NCBI GenBank assembly: GCA_964402905.1
Contig: CAYODU010000012.1
Coordinates: forward strand, 1-24,311
DNA: 24,311 nt
DNA from: JABIDZ01 sp964402905
GTDB taxonomy: Archaea > Iainarchaeota > Iainarchaeia > Iainarchaeales > JAAZKV01
Direction: 5' to 3'
Made by a program: the position numbers and the translations under genes. Of the stretch, positions 20,172 through 24,311 are shown one piece after another. The notes beneath the pieces are model-generated. The model was given only the letters and a program-made list of their open reading frames with translations. It had not been told where the DNA came from and made no database searches. The first letter of the stretch is position 1, and each line of letters opens with the position of its first letter.

Positions 20172-22243
20172 TATTTATCAACTAATTCTGCTTTGATTAT
20201 TTTTATATCACCAGTATTCTCATTATACATTTTATTTTCAACTTTTACAACAATTTTTTTTGAAAAAAGAGGCATGTCCAAAACAAGGGTTTCGTATTCT
20301 CCACCTTCCCCAGCAGAATTAAAACCAAATTTTTTCGACAAGACAATTAATTCTTCAACATCTTTTTCTGTTAGTATTCTTCCAAGCCAAGACTCATCAA
20401 GACCCCTGCAAGCAATTTTTGTAACCATAATAACAAATTTTTCTTTTACTATTTGTCGCATATATTTTTCTTGTTTCATTTGCCACAGAGGTGCAAATGC
20501 CCTTATTCCTTTTTTCTCACAAATTTTTTCTATTCTTTCTCTCTGATAGTTAGAAAATAATGCGCCCGAGCAAATTCCTTCAATGCCAAACTTTTTTTTC
20601 GCAGAAACAATCGCTTTACTTAAATCAAGAAGCTCTTTTTCCTTTTCACCCTTTGTTTTTATTATGACAATCTGTTTTCCAAGTGCTTTTGCTTGCAAAT
20701 CAGCAAGAGACACTGTAGGGGTATGAAACATAAAAGAGTCTTTGTTACTTGAATCAATTGTTATTAAGCAATCAATTGGATAACCCTGTTTTGCCATAAT
20801 GAAAAGCGCATACAAAGAATCTTTTCCTGTGGAAATCAATGCCCCAAGAGAAATATTTTTGTGGACTATTTCTTCTGATGCAAAAGATTTCAAGTAAAGT
20901 GCTTTTGATTTAAAACCATTTTTCTTTGCAAGAAAATCAATCGCTTTATCAAAATTGCTTCCATATTGAGCTGCTTTCTTTTTACGAAAAGCAAATTCTT
21001 TTTCCATTCCAAATTTTAGCGCAAGTTCTCTTAAAATTTTTTTGTTTATACCTTTGTAAAAAATGTATTTTGATGGAAGTGAAAGCGCTAACATAATTAA
21101 TTTTTTATCAAGAAAAGGAACTCTTAGTTCAACTTTGTTTTTCATGCAAACAATATCTTCAAAATAAAGGTCGTTCTCATACATTTTTATAAAATAACTA
21201 TAAATATCTTTTCTAATGTCAGTACTTTCAGTAAAACGGTTATACCCCGCAAACAGTTCATCTGCCCCCAGACCAGAAAAACAAACTTTTTCTTTTACAT
21301 TTTTTGTTGCAAAGTAAATTGTTGATGCCACTCCAACTCTAACAGGGTCAGTTGATTCAATTAGTTTAATTATTTTGGGCAATTCTTTTTCAAACTCTTT
21401 AACAGAAACAAGATTTATTTTTAGCTCAGAATTGTATACATTAGCAATTTTCTTCGCAAATGCAAGGTCTTTCGGTTCAGAAAAATCTTTTATTCCAGCA
21501 AAGTAAGGAACAAAACTTCTTTTCATGAATTTGTAGAAGACCATCGCAAGAAAACTAGAGTCCACACCGCCGGACAAAAGCAAAGCAAATTTATTCTCAG
21601 GCATTCTTTTTGATATTGCAGATAAAATTACTTTTTCAATTTTAATCTCTGGTTTTAATTTTTTTGTAAGCGTTTCTTTTTTAATCGGATTATTAATAAA
21701 AGATATTTTGTTTGATTTAAAATCATACAGCAGAATTTTTCTTGGATTTAAGTGAATGCTCTTAAATGGGAGAGCCTTTTTTTCGGATGCAAATGCAATG
21801 ACATTATTTTTTTCATCAAAAAAATAAACAATCGGTTTTACTCCAGCAATATCACGTGCAATCAAAAGTTTCTTTTCTTTTTTTGAGTAATAAGCAAAAG
21901 CAAAATCTCCGTCAAATTCATTCACTATCTGTTTTGTTTCTTTTATTCCTTTTAGTTCAAATAATTTAAGGAGCATTTCAGCATCATTTCTTGCATTTAG
22001 TGAATATTTTTTGTTTAATTCTTTCCAATTATAAATTTCACAATTCGCCACAAGAACTCCACCATTAGAAACAAGCGGCTGTTCTACATAATCTATTATT
22101 GAGTGTAAATTATGCCCAAAAAAAATATTATCTGCTTTGATTATTTTAGAAGAATCCTTTCCACGATTCTTCATTATTTTTAATCCACTCTTAACAAGGG
22201 CCATAGAATTTGGAAAACCACTCAAACCAATTATTCCACACAT
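20171..22243 (-). CDS. Asparagine-synthetase-like (AsnB) protein fused to Dph6 diphthine-ammonia ligase domain
   Basis: Three domains in 690 residues. (1) Class II glutamine amidotransferase, 1-160: catalytic Cys2 in MCGIIGLSG; the NGE loop reads NCEIYN (67-72) and Asp is kept in RNDAE; but the glutamine-binding Arg of AsnB (HERLS) is replaced, the segment reading GHNLHS (43-48). (2) Asparagine-synthetase ATP-pyrophosphatase, 200-450: P-loop SGGVDSS (224-230), SGLGADELFAGY (323-334) and ELRVPFLD (372-379). (3) Dph6/DUF71 ATP-pyrophosphatase, 465-690: STGKDS (471-476), GALFSNYQRERIE (560-572), APLW (584-587) and GEGGEYETLVLD (645-656). Dph6 amidates diphthine to diphthamide on elongation factor 2. 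Fusion to a potential ammonia source suggests coupled chemistry. The reading frame is continuous with no frameshift. The ATG at 22243 is probably leaderless (TTTTTAAT about 26 bp upstream). Confidence 0.9.
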   Translation of the reverse strand: MCGIIGLSGFPNSMALVKSGLKIMKNRGKDSSKIIKADNIFFGHNLHSIIDYVEQPLVSNGGVLVANCEIYNWKELNKKYSLNARNDAEMLLKLFELKGIKETKQIVNEFDGDFAFAYYSKKEKKLLIARDIAGVKPIVYFFDEKNNVIAFASEKKALPFKSIHLNPRKILLYDFKSNKISFINNPIKKETLTKKLKPEIKIEKVILSAISKRMPENKFALLLSGGVDSSFLAMVFYKFMKRSFVPYFAGIKDFSEPKDLAFAKKIANVYNSELKINLVSVKEFEKELPKIIKLIESTDPVRVGVASTIYFATKNVKEKVCFSGLGADELFAGYNRFTESTDIRKDIYSYFIKMYENDLYFEDIVCMKNKVELRVPFLDKKLIMLALSLPSKYIFYKGINKKILRELALKFGMEKEFAFRKKKAAQYGSNFDKAIDFLAKKNGFKSKALYLKSFASEEIVHKNISLGALISTGKDSLYALFIMAKQGYPIDCLITIDSSNKDSFMFHTPTVSLADLQAKALGKQIVIIKTKGEKEKELLDLSKAIVSAKKKFGIEGICSGALFSNYQRERIEKICEKKGIRAFAPLWQMKQEKYMRQIVKEKFVIMVTKIACRGLDESWLGRILTEKDVEELIVLSKKFGFNSAGEGGEYETLVLDMPLFSKKIVVKVENKMYNENTGDIKIIKAELVDK

Positions 22244-22331
22244 AGAAATAATTTAGTGCGTAAGAATTAAAAAGAAATAAATGAAAAAGTAAATGCAGAA
22301 GATTACATTAATTTATTTACATTTAATTATT

Positions 22332-23831
22332 TCACTTCAACTTTAGTATTACATTAACCATTTTCTCAGTTGCAATAATTGCTGCTTCCAGCTGATCAGT
22401 AGAAACGCCGATTGTCTCAATTCTTCTATTTGCGCGTTTCCATATAATCTTCGCTTCTACAAGCGCATCTGTTCTCCCGCCGACAGGGATTCTTACCTCA
22501 TAATCAAGGAGCATAGGGAAACTTATTTTATTTTTTTTGAAAATCTTTTTTAGCGCGTTAATAAATGCATTGTAACCACCATCCCCATAAGAAAAAGCCG
22601 AAAATATTTTTCCATTAAGAGAAACTTTTATTTTTGCCTTCGGTTTAGAATTCTTTTTTGTTGTAATAGCATAATTTATTACCCTAAATTTATTTTCAAA
22701 AACATTTTTTTGTATTTCATCGACAATAAATAATAAATCTTCTTTTGAGACAAATGTTTTTTTGTCACCAAGCGAAATAACTTTTTTCAGCACCTGCTTT
22801 AATTGTTCATTTTCAAGCACTATCCCAAATTGCTTTAAAGTAATTTCAATTGAAGCTTTACCAGATAATTTCCCGAGTGTATAACGCGTTGTTCTTCCGA
22901 AACGCTTTGCTGATAAACGACTTTTATAGAGATTTCCTTTTTTGTCCCCATCAGCATGAATTCCAGCAGTCTGTGTAAAAACAACTTCCCCAATTATCGG
23001 ATTATTCTTTGCTACTCTTCTCTTTGAAAATAATTCAACAAGTTTTGAAACAGATGAAAGCTTTTTTTCATTTACACTTGTTTTAAAAGAAGTAAAGTCA
23101 TTAATTGCCGGGACTATCTGTTCCAGCGAAGCATTGCCCGCCCTTTCCCCGAGTCCATTAACAGTTATATGGATTCCGCTACAACCAGAGAGAACTGCCT
23201 GCAAAGAATTTGCTGTTGCAAAACCATAATCATTGTGGGCGTGAAAATCAAAATGCTTTTTCGGAAAATTTTCTATCATGAAAGAAACATATTTTTGCGT
23301 TTCAATTGGAGAAAAAACTCCAAGTGTATCAGCAAGCATTACACGCATAACACCACTTTCAAAAAGAACCTTTGTAATAGCAACAACATAATCAGAATTT
23401 TCTTTTATACCATTTGAAAAATCTTCAAGATAAGCATTTACAATAAACCCTTTTGATTTTGCATATTCAATAGTGTTTTGTATTTCAATAAAATGTTGTT
23501 CTGGTTGTTTGCCCAACTGTTCAATACAGTGTTTTTCACTTCCTTTACACAAAAGATTAATTGTTTTTCCACCAACAGAAGAAATCCAATCAACACTCAA
23601 ATTATAATCTATAAAGCCAAGTACTTCTACTTTATCAAGAAAAGAATTTTGTTTTGCCCAATCAAATATCTGTTTGCACGAAGATTTTTCTCCAACAGAA
23701 ACTCTTGCAGAAGCAATTTCTATTCGATTTACCTTTGTTTCAGTTAAAAGTTTTTTTGCAATTGAGAATTTTTCATTTAAGGAAAAAGATACTTCTTCGG
23801 TCTGCTCACCATCTCTGAGAGTTGTATCCAT
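22332..23831 (-). CDS. LeuA-family synthase (2-isopropylmalate / citramalate / homocitrate synthase)
   Basis: Condenses acetyl-CoA with a 2-oxo acid. The 499-residue protein has MDTTLRDGEQ (1-10) at its very start, the metal-binding HAHND (197-201) and GLGERAGNASLEQIV (226-240). The helical linker region follows, then a complete C-terminal LeuA regulatory domain (about 370-499) closing in IGVSTDQLEAAIIATEKMVN. The regulatory domain implies feedback control by an amino-acid end product. Which 2-oxo acid is used cannot be read; no other leucine- or lysine-pathway gene is in the window. Relatives usually have several residues before DTTLRDGEQ, and this frame stays open for about 19 codons upstream (IEVM...) but offers no ATG, so the ATG at 23831 is taken; CTTAAAAG at 23853-23860 fits a leaderless start there. 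Confidence 0.88.
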   Translation of the reverse strand: MDTTLRDGEQTEEVSFSLNEKFSIAKKLLTETKVNRIEIASARVSVGEKSSCKQIFDWAKQNSFLDKVEVLGFIDYNLSVDWISSVGGKTINLLCKGSEKHCIEQLGKQPEQHFIEIQNTIEYAKSKGFIVNAYLEDFSNGIKENSDYVVAITKVLFESGVMRVMLADTLGVFSPIETQKYVSFMIENFPKKHFDFHAHNDYGFATANSLQAVLSGCSGIHITVNGLGERAGNASLEQIVPAINDFTSFKTSVNEKKLSSVSKLVELFSKRRVAKNNPIIGEVVFTQTAGIHADGDKKGNLYKSRLSAKRFGRTTRYTLGKLSGKASIEITLKQFGIVLENEQLKQVLKKVISLGDKKTFVSKEDLLFIVDEIQKNVFENKFRVINYAITTKKNSKPKAKIKVSLNGKIFSAFSYGDGGYNAFINALKKIFKKNKISFPMLLDYEVRIPVGGRTDALVEAKIIWKRANRRIETIGVSTDQLEAAIIATEKMVNVILKLK

Positions 23832-23994
23832 TACTTCAATAAGATTACTTAGCTTAAAAGAATCAGAAAAAGAATTATCTTTGAATGGCTAAATCACTTT
23901 TATTCATCACAATCAGAAGTAATGCGAAACTAACAATTTAAAAAACGAAGCCCTTAGCAAAGAAAAACATTAAATGTTAAATATCATTTATTGT

Positions 23995-24168
23995 TTAGCG
24001 CCCTCTTTTTCTTAGTTCAGAAAGCTTCCCTTTTTCTATTTCAATGGGATAAAAGTGAATCAAACCGCACTCAAGACAAATATAATCGAGTATCTGACTA
24101 TCCGCTTTGAGCTTAATATTTTCACTGAAACAATTAGGGCAAACTTTAACAAATTGCTTGCTTTCCAT
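23995..24168 (-). CDS. Small zinc-ribbon protein
   Basis: A 57-residue protein beginning MESKQFVKVCPNC and ending LSELRKRGR. Two knuckles, CPNC (10-13) and CLEC (31-34), separated by 17 residues, form a treble-clef or rubredoxin-like zinc ribbon; the rest is a short amphipathic segment and basic tail. Zinc ribbons of this size occur in transcription and translation accessory proteins, but nothing identifies a partner. The ATG at 24168 is 5' of all four Cys. Its promoter region (about 24179 by TATA spacing) may be shared with the divergent gene at 24233. It precedes the LeuA-family gene on the same strand; the 163-bp gap holds a small inverted repeat (AACATT and AATGTT, 23966-23978) and the other gene's promoter. 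Confidence 0.8.
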   Translation of the reverse strand: MESKQFVKVCPNCFSENIKLKADSQILDYICLECGLIHFYPIEIEKGKLSELRKRGR

Positions 24169-24202
24169 GAACTATTTTGATATAGCAAAGCCATTAAAAA
24201 AA

Positions 24203-24210
24203 TATTTATA
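24203..24210. promoter_or_regulatory. Shared TATA element between divergent genes
   Basis: TATTTATA is centred about 27 bp before the ATG at 24233 on the plus strand. Read on the minus strand (TATAAATA) it would start transcription near 24179, just upstream of the zinc-ribbon ATG. It is a candidate bidirectional promoter core. Confidence 0.5.
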
Positions 24211-24232
24211 GTAGAAGAATCATCCCATAGTA

Positions 24233-24311
24233 ATGCAAATACAAAGAAAAGCCTTTATTCAGAAGAAGGCACTTATTCTGCTTTTGATTTTGATATTTTT
24301 GCTTTGTCTTG
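24233..24311 (+). CDS. Start of a membrane or secreted protein (cut by window end)
   Basis: Only 26 codons are present. After a basic start (MQIQRKAFIQKKA) comes a hydrophobic run of Leu, Ile and Phe with one Cys near the end, which reads as an N-terminal signal peptide or membrane anchor. A TATA box at 24203-24210 is spaced for a leaderless start at this ATG. Nothing can be said of the function. Confidence 0.6.
   Translation, partial: MQIQRKAFIQKKALILLLILIFLLCL

Noticed and set aside
22244..22331. Possible small gene or RNA between the fusion gene and the LeuA-family gene
   Set aside because: Only 88 bp of AT-rich sequence; its best explanation is the TATA element for the leaderless fusion gene plus the 3' end of the upstream gene.
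1..24311. tRNA, rRNA, CRISPR array, insertion sequence or phage genes
   Set aside because: The gaps between genes were read for cloverleaf-like arms, spaced direct repeats and terminal inverted repeats; none was found, and no transposase or integrase frame is present.

Overview
The window is from an archaeon. It carries archaeal or eukaryote-type ribosomal protein L21e, RNA polymerase subunit Rpb4/RpoF, a DUF655 protein, an archaeal-type AMP phosphorylase and a ribose-1,5-bisphosphate isomerase. The promoters have TATA boxes about 26 bp before the start codon. The DNA is visibly AT-rich, genes are packed with short gaps, and several housekeeping proteins are divergent (RsmA, ProRS, the AsnB-type enzyme). 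This suggests a small-genome DPANN-like lineage, but I cannot name the phylum from sequence alone. Translation starts fall into two classes: GGTG exactly 5 nt before the start codon (rpoF, the isomerase, a methyltransferase, the antiporter, metK), and TATA-to-ATG distances near 26 bp that imply leaderless mRNAs (10309, 15161, 15972, 16479, 22243, 23831, 24233).

Layout. 1-3096 (+): a protein with a chorismate-mutase-like N-terminus, then the conserved information-processing cluster L21e - Rpb4 - DUF655 - RsmA. 3182-6855 (-): AMP phosphorylase, TyrRS and ribose-1,5-bisphosphate isomerase; the first and last are two of the three steps of the archaeal AMP degradation pathway. 7034-7783 (+): a membrane-anchored coiled-coil protein with a duplicated module. 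7799-9498 (-): flavodoxin, an FKBP-type lipoprotein and a small methyltransferase. 9617-13841 (+): a VTT/DedA-like membrane protein, a winged-helix regulator, a CoA-binding protein, a cation/proton antiporter and ProRS. 13908-15322: a bacterial-type metK (-) diverging from a 53-residue ribbon-helix-helix gene (+), with palindromic repeats over both predicted transcription starts. 15298-15972 (-): a DUF998 membrane protein. 16117-20138 (+): a small SWIB-like protein, a thioredoxin-fold lipoprotein, a secreted coiled-coil protein and a MacB-type ABC ATPase plus permease. 20171-24168 (-): a three-domain AsnB-Dph6 fusion, a LeuA-family synthase and a 57-residue zinc ribbon. A partial membrane or secreted protein begins at 24233 (+).

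The most notable items are: (i) the metK / RHH divergent promoter, which looks like a local repressor circuit for S-adenosylmethionine synthesis; (ii) the fusion of an asparagine-synthetase-like protein to the diphthamide-synthase ATPase Dph6, with an altered glutamine-binding site in its amidotransferase domain; (iii) a TyrRS that reads like the plant/protist type; (iv) an RsmA whose catalytic NLPY motif is LPPY; and (v) strong hairpins with GAAA tetraloops, one of which looks like a bacterial-style terminator. No tRNA, rRNA, CRISPR array, insertion sequence or prophage gene was seen, and no gap between genes exceeds 300 bases.
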